Source: Macrosteles quadrilineatus (taxonomy: Eukaryota; Arthropoda; Insecta; Hemiptera; Cicadellidae). Taken from it: 64,000 nucleotides of DNA. This document shows, in pieces, positions 49,101 to 60,072 of the stretch; positions within the stretch are counted from its first letter, which is position 1, and every line of letters begins with the position of its first letter. A program made the translations under genes and the position numbers. Below the pieces are notes generated by a model that worked only from the letters and a program-made list of their open reading frames with translations, searched no databases and was not told the DNA's origin. The DNA is taken from positions 81,337,386 to 81,401,385 of the forward strand of contig NW_026542595.1 of NCBI RefSeq assembly GCF_028750875.1, given 5' to 3'.

Positions 49101-49448
49101 GATTAGCGATCCTTGTGAGACCCAGACAACTGACGTTTCCCAGGAAACCAATTAACAGAAAACCGCAGAACACAAAGATTAAAGAAAACTCTTTTGTTGT
49201 TTCATTTTTTTAAACTATCCGTTTAATGTGTAATATGAATTTAACAATGAAATAACGGCAGTGTTGAGGGCGGTAAATGGGTGAAATGAAATGTTAAATA
49301 GCTCGAAGGACCAGAACTAATCACTAGTTGTAGTATGCTCACTTTGTGTTTTGAACTGCTTGTATAAGAGTGTTAAGCCGTTTATTTATCAATGTCCTTA
49401 ACGTCCTTTTAAGTACGTTATAACAACAAACATTTAATAAACTGAGAA
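46120..49448. other. 3.3-kb stretch without recognised genes
   Basis: AT-rich. It contains a two-copy tandem repeat of about 125 bp (47,000-47,085 and 47,126-47,210; GTGTGGAATGTGGGA...ATGACGATTAGATTA) and a cluster of ACTGTGCGC(A/C)AA motifs at 48,871-48,950. A short open stretch with splice-like borders at 47,265-47,409 is too weak to call. Confidence 0.4.
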
Positions 49449-49692
49449 TCCTACTAATATTATAAATGAGAAAGTTTGGATGTATGGATGTATGTTTGTG
49501 ACAAGTGAACGCGAAAAATACTGGTCGGATTGGGCTGAAATTTGGCATGATGATAGCTCACATTCCCGATTAACATATAGGCATATTCTTATTTCAAAAA
49601 TCCTTTCGGGCTCCGCCCCAGTGGCTCTGGAGTTTCCCATGTTAACCTTATGAGAAATGAAATTATTGAATCTTAACAGCTGTTTCAATTAA

Positions 49693-52463
49693 TAGCCCAG
49701 TCAATGAATGCAATAAAACACCCTTTTTCGCAACTAAATGGTGGAAAGCTGGATTTGTTATATGTGATAGAACCACATGAGAGGTGTATTTTCCCAAAAG
49801 TCCCCACTTCTACCCCTTGAGCTTTCCCCCCCACCCCCCTCCAAACCTAGAAATTGCAGTGTTTTACTTAATTGGTCATAATTCAAATGCTATGTGAGCT
49901 ATCGAGCTGCAATTTGTTTCGTTTTATTCCTTATTAGTTTTCCTACAACTTTTGTATTTGTAACATTTTTCTAAAACCAATACTTAGGGAGATATAAAAT
50001 TTAAGCTTCGTTTAAAGCTTAGTTTCAGAGTGCAAAATTTTGTTTTTCTCAATGTATACTATTAAATAGAAATAATACGCAAATATGGTTCAAACAAAAG
50101 TTTTAGTACGTTTTTCAAGGTTTACAAATATATTATTGGTTAGTCATTTAGGTGACCGGGTGAAGTGCTGGGTGTCGGCAAAGTGAGCGCGTGCGCGCTA
50201 GTTGAACACCTCTGCGCTGCGTCGTCGCATCTAGCCCAGCCAATAAACACACAAACTGCCTTTTTTCGTAGCTAAATAGTGGAAAGCTGAGTTTGTTATA
50301 TGTGATGTAACCACTTAAGACGTGTATTTTCAAAAAGCTCCCGATTCTCCCCCCCCCCCCAACCCCCTCCAACCCCCTACAAACCTGGAAATTACAGTCA
50401 TTTACTTTACTGCATATCATTCAAATTCTACGCATGCCATCGTAGTGAAATTTGGTTTGTATTATTTATAATTAGTTCATCTACAACTTTTGCACTAAAG
50501 ATTTTCTTATAAAACTATATCCAAAGAGTTATAAAATTTTTATTTATTTTTTGTAATGTTTATGTTTTAGAGGTACACAATTTTGTTTTACCCTCTATCA
50601 ATTTGTTTCAAAAATTTTTTCTCAAAATGTTTCAAACAAAAATTTTAGTATGCTTCTTAAGATTTATAAATATATATTTGGTTAGTCGGCCGAACGAACT
50701 GATGTAGTGTGGGGCGTCGGCAAATAGAGCGCGTGCAGGCTCGCCCGTCGATGCGTCGCGTCGTAGGCACTGACATCGCTAAGTTCTCAAAGGTTGTATA
50801 TACAAATGCTAAGGCCTTGTACTTTGTACTTTACTACCAAAACAATCTGTATCCAAGCTTAACCATTAACTCCAAAAACAATTATTATTTAGATGGAACC
50901 CAATCATTTACTTGTTTATAACCAGTTTTGGTTCAGGTAAATTAATCTCTACCTACTTACTTGTTATAGGCCTACTTGCAATACTTGTAATAGGTACTTG
51001 ATTTTTTCATCTTTGACCAACGGAAGTTTGATAGATTGAGGTATAGAACACTAGGCCTAGTAAACACATTAAAAACCACTACAAACATACTCTTTGCTCT
51101 TCCTTTCGTTACAATGTGATTTCCATTATCTACCAGCAATGGGACTCGCTTTGTTCCGCAAGGTTTTTACTAACTGCGCCTCGCAGTCAGTGAAGATCTA
51201 AACAGAAAACTGTAAAAAATACTAAGATGAAACCTAATCATTTGTACATTTCATAGATCTATTGTTACTTTTAACTCGTTTCTCATTTGAAATAATAATT
51301 TATTTAACTATTTCTGTTAATGGCTACACCTATTGACAATAATATACATATCCATGTATATTAAAGAAATATTACATTACATGAAGCTGGGTAAGAAACA
51401 TACTGAACCCAATGATGAGATGACCCAATTCGCCTATGGGTCTCAGGATGATTGGAGTGTCGAATCGAAATCCACCACCACTTACCATCTTTTATGTACC
51501 TATATTTACAGTATGGTGAGTAACATTATAAGTGTAAATTTCTGTTTTGAGTGTTAGATTATTAGACAAAGTTTCTTTTATTTACTTTCCAATTAATTAA
51601 TGTAATAAGGCATATATCCAAAAGTTATAAATAAGTAAGTAAAAAACTATATTTGTATCCCCATACATGCAGACAAGGCTATTTACGGAATACATACAGG
51701 CAGATTATTCAAATTTTCTTTCTTAACAATTAACATACTGTGTAGATGTGTCAATCAAATTGGGGTTTTTTCGTAAAAATTGGCAGCAATGTATTACGAA
51801 TCTGCTTTACGGCACTATTACGTCGTCGAGATCAATCATTTTTAGAGACTCTATACTGTGAATCTTGGTGAGGTTCTGTTCTCTAATATTTGATTGTTTT
51901 CATGTTATCCTAAAAATGAGTCAGCATAATAGTTCTTTATTGGTTTGTGGTAGACATTATGCAATCGTTTAACATCGCTAATAAAGATGAATGCGCTTAT
52001 TAAGTGTTTTAAAATCTCCTATATATAGACTTAATAAAAAAAAAACTAGTTTTAACATTGACTGGTTTTAATTTGTGTTCCTTACCATGATTAAAAGTGG
52101 CTTATAAATATTCCCGACAGTTTTCTACGTTGTTCGTGATATTATTTTAACATAGGCTTACAACTCATGGCAGAGCAGAAAGCTAACCCTTGCTAGCGGG
52201 AAGCGTGAAGAGAGGGACATATCAACGATAGGACGCAGTTTGTATCAAGGATTAGTGGGTCGACGAAAACTTTTTACTGACCGTGAGGTGCTTCATTTAG
52301 TCACGGTTTAGCGTGGAAACAGATTGTTTTGTTAGTAACGTAGGCTACAAATTATTAAGTCGGATTTGTATGAAACAGTTGAGAACTTATTATGCATCGA
52401 CGGGCGGGGCTACGCGGATGCTTTAAGAAGCCTACACGCGCTGTCTTTGCCGACGCCCACATC

Positions 52464-52496
<33 letters not shown>

Positions 52497-53471
52497 CAGA
52501 TGAATAATCAAATATATATTTATAAACCTTAAGAAACATACTAAATTTTGTTTCCGACACATTTTGCGTATTTTATTTGAAAAAATATATAGAGGGTAAA
52601 ACAAAATTGTGTACCTCTAAAACATAAACATAAAAAAAAAATGTATATCTCTTTGGATATGGTTTTATAAGAAAATCTTTAGTGCAATAGTTGTAGATAA
52701 ACTAATTATAAATAATACAAACCAAATTTCACTACGATGGCATGCGTAGAATTTGAATGATATGCAGTAAAGTAAACGACTGAAATTTCCAGGTTTGTAG
52801 GGGGTTGGAGGGGGTTGGGGGGGGGGAGAATCGGGAACTTTTTGAAAATACACGTCTTAAGTGGTTCTATCACATATAACAAATTCAGCTTTCCACTATT
52901 TCGCTACGAAAAAAGGCAGTTTGTGTGTGTATTGGCCGGGCTAGATGCGACGACGCAGCGCAGAGGTGTTCAACTAGCGCGCACGCGCTCACTTTGCCGA
53001 CACCCAGCACTTCACCCGGTCACCTAGATGACTAACCAATAATATATTTGTAAACCTTGAAAAACGTACTAAAACTTTTGTTTGAACCATATTTGCGTAT
53101 TATTTCTATTTAATAGTATACATTGAGAAAAACAAAATTTTGCACTCTGAAACTAAGCTTTAAACGAAGTTTAAATTTTATATCTCCCTAAGTATTGGTT
53201 TTAGAAAATGTTACAAATACAAAAGTTGTAGGAAAACTAATAAGGAATAAAACAAAATAAATTGCAGCTCGATAGCTCACATAGCATTCGAATTATGACC
53301 AATTAAGTAAAACACTGCAATTTCTAGGTTTGGAGGGGGGTGGGGGGGAAAGCTCAAGGGGTAGAAGTGGGGACTTTTGGGAAAATACACCTCTCATGTG
53401 GTTCTATCACATATAAAAAATCCAGCTTTCCACCATTTAGTTGCGGTTAAAAACATTTATTGACTGGGCTA
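49693..53471. mobile_element. FB2: 3.8-kb foldback element of the TAGCCCAGTC family
   Basis: Ends TAGCCCAGTCAATGAATG and its inverse, 3-bp duplication TAA at 49,690-49,692 and 53,472-53,474. Each arm is about 1.07 kb and made of two direct monomers of about 530 bp (49,693-50,231 and 50,232-50,757; mirrored at 52,392-52,943 and 52,944-53,471); every monomer begins TAGCCCAGYCAAT and has a C-rich run. The centre (50,760-52,390) has no recognised gene; a 31-base T run is at 52,466-52,496. The paralogous Helitron at 57.3 kb shows the empty site, which confirms the borders and the TAA duplication. Confidence 0.9.
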
Positions 53472-53579
53472 TAAACAAGTTGGTTCTGTTCTGTGATGTT
53501 CAATAGCATTAAAGTTACAAAAATTACCAACAGGGTGCAGCACTATTATTTCTTTTACATTTATGGCAACAGCTAATTT

Positions 53580-53745
53580 GCAACCAAAAGGTGAGTGAGC
53601 GTAGCGAACGAACTTCAACCTGGAGGCGAGTTAGCGTAGCGAACGAGCTAACCTGAAGGCAAGTGAGGGCAGCGAACGAGCTCCAACCTAAAGGTGAGTG
53701 AGCGTAGCGAACAAACTTCAACCAGGACGTGATTGAGCCATGCGA
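53580..53745 (+). repeat. Minisatellite in the Helitron 3' part
   Basis: About four and a half copies of a 36- to 40-bp unit, AACCTRAAGGYGAGTGAGCGTAGCGAACGAGCTTC, next to the 3' hairpin. The inverted Helitron at 57.0-57.2 kb has the same array, and a short version precedes the end at 56,035. Confidence 0.8.
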
Positions 53746-53804
53746 ACGAGATAATCTTGAAAATTAAGAAGTTAAACGGGGCAAAGCCCGCGGGTTACAG
53801 CTAG

Positions 53805-54549
53805 TTACATATAATACGTACTGGGTGTTCACAAAGTCCTGGAGATATTTGTTTGTGCAATAAAATGAAAACCGATAGACATACAAAGTAAGGTTATATT
53901 TTTTTTTAATAGCGTGATTCATACAACATATTAGTACTGTTCCACATGTGACCCGTTTGTGTCCTAGCTGCATGCCCTGTATTTCTAGTGGGGCCTTGCC
54001 TTGCCTCGGTTGTGAAACTTGAGCTCGGGTCGAAAAGAGTCACTTAACGTCCTAGTGATGAAATATACCTTTCACTTATTTTTACCCAGGGAATCACTAG
54101 GTAAATTATGCTCCCAATTTGTTTTAATTCACCTTGTATAATATGTATGTGTCCGTTAGCACGATAGCTCAAGCAAATATCTTCCCATTTTGATCACATC
54201 CATTCGAATGTCTGGAGATAGGCCTCTAGGACCGTCCCAATCAGCATCCTCCCCTCCTGGAAGCACAGCAGGTCCTAGTGGCTCACTCGTGTAATCATTC
54301 GTTGCGATGCCATGCTAAACTGAAAAAAAACAGACTCGTACACTAAAAGCCATGTAAAGCCATGAGTAGGAGAATGGAGCACCTGGGGATTGGTTTTTAT
54401 CTTTGTTGCCTAAGCCCCCCCCCCTTTTAAATCTACGCTTTGCGCTGGTTTATAAGGTTTTAATTTTTATAATCAATAATAGACGAAATATATACAAGCA
54501 AGACAAGTATATTGAGGCAACTACGATTTGAATTTTCCACTTCCTTCAC
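53805..54549. other. Stretch without genes
   Basis: Holds a 50-bp piece of R1 (GTCCGTTAGCACGATAGCTCAAGC at about 54,152-54,175) and TTCACCTTG-TA at 54,130-54,140, which may be one end of a TA element. Nothing else is recognised. Confidence 0.35.
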
Positions 54550-55035
54550 AGCACTGTCATACCGCGAACCGTTTTTACCATTAATCCTTGGCTTTTACAA
54601 ATTAAGTCCTTAGATTAATACATTTTCTTCCTTGATATATAATATTACCGCAAACCGTTTTTACCATTAATCATTGGCTTTTGCATCTTAAGTCAATGGG
54701 TTAACCTTGTATTTCCTTGATTTATTATTGCCGTAAAACAAATTTACTATTTATATTAGGCTTTTAATATTTTAATTCCTTGGATACCTTAATACCTTAA
54801 TACCTTAATTTCCTTGAGATATGAAAATAACTGCCAACCGTCATTACCATTAACCCATGGTCTTACCACTTGATTCCTCGGATTAATGCCTTGATTTCCT
54901 TGCGATATAAATTACCATAAACCTTTATTGACGTTAATCCTTGGCTGTTACCACTCGATTCCTTGGATTAATACCTCCACATCCTTTATATACTGTATTT
55001 GCCTAAAACCGTTGTAACTAGATATCCCTGGTTTT
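54550..55035 (+). repeat. Degenerate satellite-like array, unit about 85 bp
   Basis: Five to six diverged units at about 54,559, 54,649, 54,730, 54,833, 54,913 and 55,000, each with the order CCGYAAACCG, TTTTACCATTAATCCTTGG, CTTTTACCACTT, GATTCCTTGGATTAATACC and TTTCCTTGATATA. The divergence shows an old array. Confidence 0.75.
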
Positions 55036-55920
55036 TAATACTTGTAAATTCCTGGAATTAAAATATTTATTCCCAAATTAAACTTACTTGTCGTAGATTC
55101 CCCGTGATCAGTAAATCCCTGTTAGATGTTGCACTTGTTACCTCGATTTGCTTTCTTGTAGTAGACCCTTTATATGACCATATCCTTGGATCATATTATT
55201 TAATACTTTGGTTTAATCATTTAAAATTAGTTTATATAATATTAGCGCAAGCGATAGATTTTCGACGTCAAATAGAAACTGCGAAGTTACGACCCACTCC
55301 TTGTTTATAACCTTTTTGCTGTCCCTTGATTGTTTCCACATAATTCCTTGGTTAGGGGCGATGATGAGAGTTTAGCAGGAAGGACATAAAGGAATCTCAA
55401 GATTGATTGAGTGATTTGAAGGCAGCACTACTGAGCCCATCCTAAAAACTCTAAACCTATTCCGAAGTTCACGAAAAACCGACCCTGGATTCTTCACCCA
55501 CTTTTCGCGTTTGAAATATCAGTGCTTTGAAATTATTTCACAGTACAAAAAAACTACACCGACCCGAAAACACCGTCACAAAATCGCGCCGCGCTAAACA
55601 AAACTTACTTACTATAACAAGAAGAAAGTGACGCTGAGTGTCCCACAATCCTTGCGCATGTGTGAAATTCTGTTGTATGTTAGACAAAAATACATTGATA
55701 ATTATTATTTAACAAACAAATAAATAACTGTTACTAAATTAATCTTTAAGTAGTAACAAATTAATATGTTTCAACTATTTCAACAATATTGCTGAAATAA
55801 TTATTTTCTGTTATAAAACTGTTAGAAAATATTAAAATTTAATTATCTAAAAATAGTTTATTATTTGTTAAATAATTATTATATAACAACAAACAAATTA
55901 TTTAAACAAAATTTAATTGT
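55036..55920. other. 0.9-kb stretch without genes
   Basis: No supported frame; it becomes very AT-rich after 55,680. Confidence 0.35.
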
Positions 55921-56035
55921 TACGAGCTCCAACCTAAAGGATAGTGAGCGTAGCGAAGGAACTTCAACCAGGATGTCATTGAGCTATGCGAATACTTATG
56001 CAGTTAAACGGGGCAAATCCCGCGGGTACAGCTAG
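55921..56035 (+). mobile_element. Helitron 3' end, same family as 49,449-53,804
   Basis: GAGCTCCAACCTAAAGGATAGTGAGCGTAGCGAAGG leads into GGGG-CAAAT-CCC, GCGGGTACAG and CTAG (56,032-56,035). Only the last 115 bp are recognisable. Confidence 0.75.
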
Positions 56036-56949
56036 TAGTAAATAAATGTACGCAATGCGTTTCATTGAATCGAAAAATAAATAACAGCAATTAAATTATA
56101 CAGCTGATCAAAATGTAAACAATTATGTTCTTCATAAGAATAACATGGGAACTTTCAAAGCCACTGGGGCAGAAACCAAGGGACTTTTTCAAAAATGTAA
56201 GGCCAGTTTGCAAATCTACGCGACACGCTCTTTCCAATGAGACTTCAATGGATAAAATCGGTTAAGAGTTCAACCGACATAGTTTCATGTAGCATATTAA
56301 TTATATAGATTCTACTAATTTTTTTACAATAAACAAATATTTTTGCAATATTGTCTTAACAATAATAAAAACATATGAATTAAAAATTAATAATAGTTAA
56401 ATGTTACAACAACTATTTGGTATATGGTAAAACCTAGGTCCGGGACCGATTTACTTTTTAATTTTGATGTCCTCAGAGGCCAAAAACACCATTTGTTCAA
56501 ATTTTTATACAGAATGTTTCCGAATTGTCTGGTCATATTTTGTAGACTTGTTCCCTGGCCTAAGACAAATATAAAACACCGTACCTAGATTTCTGTCCGT
56601 CAGTCTGTTTGTGATTTTTATAAATTATTTTATATCTTGGGCATTTTTCAAGATAGAGATTTAACATTTTGTATGAATGTGTAGTTTTAAAAGTAAGAAA
56701 AAACTGTGAAAGTTTCGTTCCAATATCTCAAGCCGTTTCAATATGGCGGCAATTTAAAAACTTTAACGCCAAATTTAATGAAAACCGTAAATATTAAGAA
56801 TACAAATCAAATGAGGCCTCGTTTGTTAAAATCGGATGAAAAATAGCTGAGTTATCAGTTTTTTTCTACATTCGGTTACGCAATTGAGTAGGACTACCAT
56901 ACTTTGATAACATGGTAGTCCTATTAAATTGCATATAATATACAGTATA

Positions 56950-57360
56950 CTAGCTGTAACTCGCGGGCATTGCCCCGTTTAACTTCTTAATTTTCAAGAT
57001 GATCTCGTTCGCATGGCTCAATCACGTCCTGGTTGAAGTTCGTTCGCTACGCTCACTCACCTTTAGGTTGGAACTCGTTCGCTAAGCTCACTCACCTTTA
57101 GGTTGGAGCTCGTTCGCTGCGCTCACTTGCCTTCAGGTTAGCTCGTTCGCTACGCTAACTCGCCTCCAGGTTGAAGTTCGTTCGCTACGCTTACTCACCT
57201 TTTGGTTGCAAATCAGCTGTTGTCATAAATGTAAAAGAAATAATAGTGCTGCATCCTGTTGGTAATCCTTGTAACTTTAATGCTATTGAACATCATAGAA
57301 CAGAACCAACTTGTTTAATTGAAACAGCTGTTAAGATTCATTAATTCCATTTCTCATAAT
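56950..57360 (-). mobile_element. Inverted Helitron relative with the empty FB2 site
   Basis: Minus-strand element whose 3' end (CTAG at 56,950-56,953, hairpin GGGC-AAT-GCCC next to it) and minisatellite match 53,480-53,804. Further in, CAACTTGTTTAATTGAAACAGCTG (57,308-57,331) reads straight across the point where FB2 sits in the 49.4-kb copy, with a single TAA. The 5' end (TCCTACTAATATT) was not found within the homologous stretch, so the copy is 5'-truncated. Confidence 0.8.
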
Positions 57361-58138
57361 AGTACAGTAAAAATATGTTTTGACCCAAAAACAATTAGCA
57401 CAACCGGGGAATTTGGTACAGATGTTGGGTGTACCTTCCTTTTGAACATACTAAAAGTCCCCTAAAATTGAAGCTGTGCTACGGCCGCCATATTGGAAAA
57501 TGGCGGCATATTTCTGTATTTTTCGCTATGGTGACTTTATTTTTAGAGATACAAGAAAACGCTAAATGTACAAAATGTAGGTCATCTAAAAATACACATT
57601 TTTTGTATTTACCATCTTTCTCTAAACCCAACGGTTTTTGAGTTATTTGTTATTAAGTATATTTAGTTTTTTCTATTTATCAAAAATAGGTGAAACACAT
57701 GGAAATTGACCGTTACTTTCAAGGATTATGATAATTTATCCTATTTAGTTAAATAGTGCGATACTATAAAATCTAAAAATTTAAGCTTATTTTATGAGTA
57801 AAACAACTCCACCACAGCAAACCTGCAGACTCAGCCAATTTCCATTTGATTGGATGTTTTATTTAAATAAAATTAGATTCAACAGGTACCTAGGTTTGCT
57901 GCTACAAGTAGGTTTTTACAGTGTGTTTTTTTAAAAGTAAAATATCAATACATTACTTTAAAATAACTAATTTTCCTAGTTTGATTAAAATATATCAATA
58001 AACAAGCAAACTGCAACAGTTAACTAATTCATAAGAATAGCATGGGAGTTTTAAATTTTCAAAAACAAATTTGAATATACAAATTTTGGTTGTGTTTACT
58101 AAAAAGATGGCGATTAGTCACGATTAGAATATTAACCA
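57361..58138. other. Gene-free stretch with an inverted R1 copy
   Basis: 57,800-58,075 is an inverted R1 copy (GTAGCAGCAAACCTAGG on the minus strand through ATGCTATTCTTATG). 57,655-57,770 resembles 58,425-58,540 in direct orientation (TTTATCAAAAATMGGTGAAACMCAT...GTTACTTT). No coding sequence seen. Confidence 0.55.
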
Positions 58139-58720
58139 AATGGGTTTTCAAAAGGAGATGGAGCCTGTTATTTAAGTAATATTAATTCGTACCAAGCACC
58201 GAAAATATTGTATGCAGTAAGGTGATCTACCATATTTTGTAAAGTACGCAATAGTCATATTAATATTTTATCTTAATTTTTTACCCATTTAATAGTTAAA
58301 ATTTTAGTATTTTGATGGCACCACCACACTAACTAACTATACTTGACATCTTATTGTAAATTTGGAAGGGTGTTTTTCGTGTCTGGTTCATGTTGGTGAC
58401 TAATTAAGTATGGTATAGTATAGTTAGTTTTATTTATCAAAAATCGGTGAAACCCATCGCAAACAACGGTTACTTTTCTAGGTTTACGACAATTATTCAT
58501 CCCACTTAGTTGATATCAGAGTGATAGTGGTAGTGCCATCAAAATATTAAAATGTTAATTTATTAAATGGGTAAAAATTAGTATAAATTATTAATATGAC
58601 TATTGCGTAGTTTACAAAATATGGTTGATTTCCTCACTGCATACAATATTTCCGATACTTGGTACGAGTTAATATTACAGTACTTAAATTACTTGCTTCA
58701 TCTCCTTATGAAAACCCATT
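58139..58720. mobile_element. 580-bp foldback MITE
   Basis: Inverted arms of about 190 bp (58,139-58,328 and 58,526-58,720) starting AATGGGTTTTCAAAAGGAGATG, with a loop of about 200 bp. No clear target duplication was identified. It lies 30 bp outside the CRE-like palindrome that begins the virus-like region. Confidence 0.75.
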
Positions 58721-58749
58721 AGTAGTAGCCAAACACGGGGGTGATCCCG

Positions 58750-58757
58750 TGACGTCA
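58750..58757. promoter_or_regulatory. CRE-type palindrome TGACGTCA
   Basis: Perfect CREB/ATF consensus octamer. A single octamer can be chance; it is listed because it sits between the foldback MITE and the virus-like cluster, near where an element terminus would be expected. Confidence 0.25.
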
Positions 58758-58854
58758 TAATTAGGTAATTGGTAAGTATTTTGTGATTGTGGAGCAGCGT
58801 GAATTACGCAGCGACTCTGGCGATGTATGTTGTGGATTGGTTGGTATTGTTATT

Positions 58855-58927
58855 AGGTCAAGGTCATCTGAATCTGTTTTTAAAAAATATTCTGCACTAA
58901 TGGATAAATAGTGCAGAATATTTTTTA
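58855..58927 (-). terminator. 3' cassette 1: long perfect hairpin plus TGACCTTGACCT box
   Basis: Downstream of the 89-aa gene on the minus strand, after AATAAA signals, comes a hairpin with perfect 19-bp arms (58,881-58,899 and 58,909-58,927) and a 9-nt loop. It is followed by TTTTTAAAAACAGATTCAGATGACC...TGACCTAA. AGGTCAAGGTCA (plus strand 58,855-58,866) contains TCAAGGTCA, the consensus of FTZ-F1/ERR-type nuclear receptors. The same arrangement with a different stem sequence is at 60,073-60,143. A role in 3'-end formation, transcript stability, or as promoter/origin is inferred. Confidence 0.6.
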
Positions 58928-58992
58928 TTTTATTTATTCATTTATTTTTTTTTACAATCAACAATAGTAATAATAATGTAAAGTAGTTAAAT

Positions 58993-59262
58993 CTAAGAAG
59001 TGTTGGAATCGTTCTTCGTCGTAGAGCTGCTGCTTCCATATATGTTGAATGCTGAATGGTCGGTTTCAAATTTTCTTCGATTGGGGCATGGTGGTTTGTA
59101 AGCTCCGTAGTCTGGAAGCAGAGTGCTGTTGGCTGTTGTTGTTACTGTAACTGCATACCCACTTGCAAGTAGAACTCTCAACTCTTCAGCAAAAACATCT
59201 ATATCATGGTAGGTTGAAAGTTGAACATCGTCGTACTGGACAAACTTCACCTTGAGAGACAT
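58993..59262 (-). CDS. Uncharacterised 89-aa protein of the virus-like cluster
   Basis: Complete ORF from ATG at 59,262. It begins MSLKVKFVQYDDVQL; residues 21-45 could form a helix followed by a beta-strand (VFAEELRVLLASGYAVTVTTT), and the C-terminus is a Ser/Thr/Asn-rich tail (SSSSTTKNDSNTS). I see no signal peptide, membrane span or known domain. It is the last gene of the minus-strand cluster, followed by AATAAA signals and hairpin cassette 1, and preceded by its own TATA box at 59,335-59,342. It may have an accessory or host-interaction role, inferred only from its place beside the IAP gene. Confidence 0.65.
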   Translation of the reverse strand: MSLKVKFVQYDDVQLSTYHDIDVFAEELRVLLASGYAVTVTTTANSTLLPDYGAYKPPCPNRRKFETDHSAFNIYGSSSSTTKNDSNTS

Positions 59263-59310
59263 AATTGTTGTATTGAGCTGAAGTTGCCTCTAGGAAGTCC
59301 GCAGAACGAT

Positions 59311-59342
59311 TGAAGGCATAGGACTATCTTCTTGTATTTATA
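59311..59342 (-). promoter_or_regulatory. Core promoter of the 89-aa gene
   Basis: TATAAATA (59,335-59,342) lies 31 bp before the A of TTCAATC, a weaker initiator, at 59,311. Upstream on the minus strand is GGTGGGGGTAGCTAG (59,366-59,380), a CACCC-type box that occurs in the other orientation ahead of the IAP promoter. Confidence 0.5.
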
Positions 59343-59405
59343 GGTAAAGTCCATCCCCCCCCCTCCTAGCTACCCCCACCACTAATCTTTTTAAAGGGCC
59401 TCGTA

Positions 59406-59942
59406 TTACACCATAAATATTTTCATCACAGAAATAATAGGGGTTCTACAATAAACGCAATTGTCAACACTTAGGCCGCACATGATGCAGCTGCAAAAAT
59501 GTTTGCAAGGTAAAAACACAATTTCCCTCTCTGCGGACAAACATACTATGCACTCCGATCCTTGTTTTTGCACAGGTTCGTTTGTTCCTACGCCTTTGGT
59601 TGAGCTTCTCTTTTTAACTATCACATTTTTATTTATTCGCTTGGAATATTTGTTCACAAAGTCTTGCCCCTTGTTAACAACCACAAAGGGGCATCTTGGA
59701 AACCATCGTGCATGTTCTTGCCACGGATCATCTTCTTCTTGCCAATCCTTTAATCCTCCTCCACAGTAGTAACATATAGTTTCATCATTCTTCCCAGTGT
59801 AAAAAAAACCTGCTTCGGATAATTCCCATTTGGAATTGTTTACGACAGAGTTATGTAAACTTTTTTCAAAAGAATTTAGCCTAGTTTGAAAGTGAGTATA
59901 GTTCGGAAAGGCAATTTTAATCTTCAAAATGGTTGCGGACAT
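59406..59942 (-). CDS. iap: Inhibitor of apoptosis protein, one BIR plus C-terminal RING
   Basis: Predicted cytosolic anti-apoptotic E3 ubiquitin ligase that would bind caspases or IAP antagonists through the BIR and ubiquitinate through the RING. I use the ATG at 59,942 (178 aa); the longer frame starts with TTG. BIR residues 18-90 have the full zinc pattern C-x2-C-x16-H-x6-C (C57, C60, H77, C84) with the GFFYTG, DDPWQEHARWFPRC core. RING residues 131-165 are C-x2-C-x11-C-x-H-x3-C-x2-C-x6-C-x2-C, and the end MKIF follows the usual IAP tail. One BIR plus RING is shorter than DIAP1-type host IAPs (two BIRs) and than most baculovirus IAPs. It sits in a virus-like cluster with its own promoter, so viral capture of a host gene is the simplest reading. 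The frame is intact. Confidence 0.9.
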   Translation of the reverse strand: MSATILKIKIAFPNYTHFQTRLNSFEKSLHNSVVNNSKWELSEAGFFYTGKNDETICYYCGGGLKDWQEEDDPWQEHARWFPRCPFVVVNKGQDFVNKYSKRINKNVIVKKRSSTKGVGTNEPVQKQGSECIVCLSAEREIVFLPCKHFCSCIMCGLSVDNCVYCRTPIISVMKIFMV

Positions 59943-59975
59943 ATTAAGAGAGTAGATGGCTCGCTGCAATCCAAA

Positions 59976-60008
59976 TGATTAAAACCCAACTGTTAGCAAC
60001 GTTTTATA
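59976..60008 (-). promoter_or_regulatory. Core promoter of the IAP gene
   Basis: TATAAAAC (60,001-60,008) is 32 bp before the A of the initiator TCATTT (59,976). CTAGCTAACCCCCACC lies just upstream (60,016-60,031). Hairpin cassette 2 with its AGGTCAAGGTCA box is about 65 bp further upstream. Confidence 0.55.
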
Positions 60009-60072
60009 CGCAAAGAAGATGGGTGGGGGTTAGCTAGTTTGTAATCGATTGTAAAAATGTTGTTTCTGATTT

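Larger units (their letters stand above)
49449..53804 (+). mobile_element. Non-autonomous Helitron, 4.36 kb, carrying FB2
   Basis: Starts TCCTACTAATATTATAAATG, the common 5' end of insect Helitrons, after an A (49,448). It ends with the GGGC-AAA-GCCC hairpin, GCGGGTTACAG, CTAG and a T (53,805), so insertion was between A and T as usual. There is no Rep/helicase gene. Most of the interior is FB2; without it the element would be about 0.58 kb. An inverted relative lacking FB2 lies at 56,950-57,360. Confidence 0.85.

Noticed and set aside
51333..51557. 74-codon frame in the centre of FB2
   Set aside because: The part KLGKKHTEPNDEMTQFAYGSQDDW looks protein-like, but there is no family match I can name and no transposase motif. 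Possible captured fragment only.
52410..52604. Frame with a poly-lysine run
   Set aside because: Reads through a 31-base T run inside the FB2 arm; not coding.
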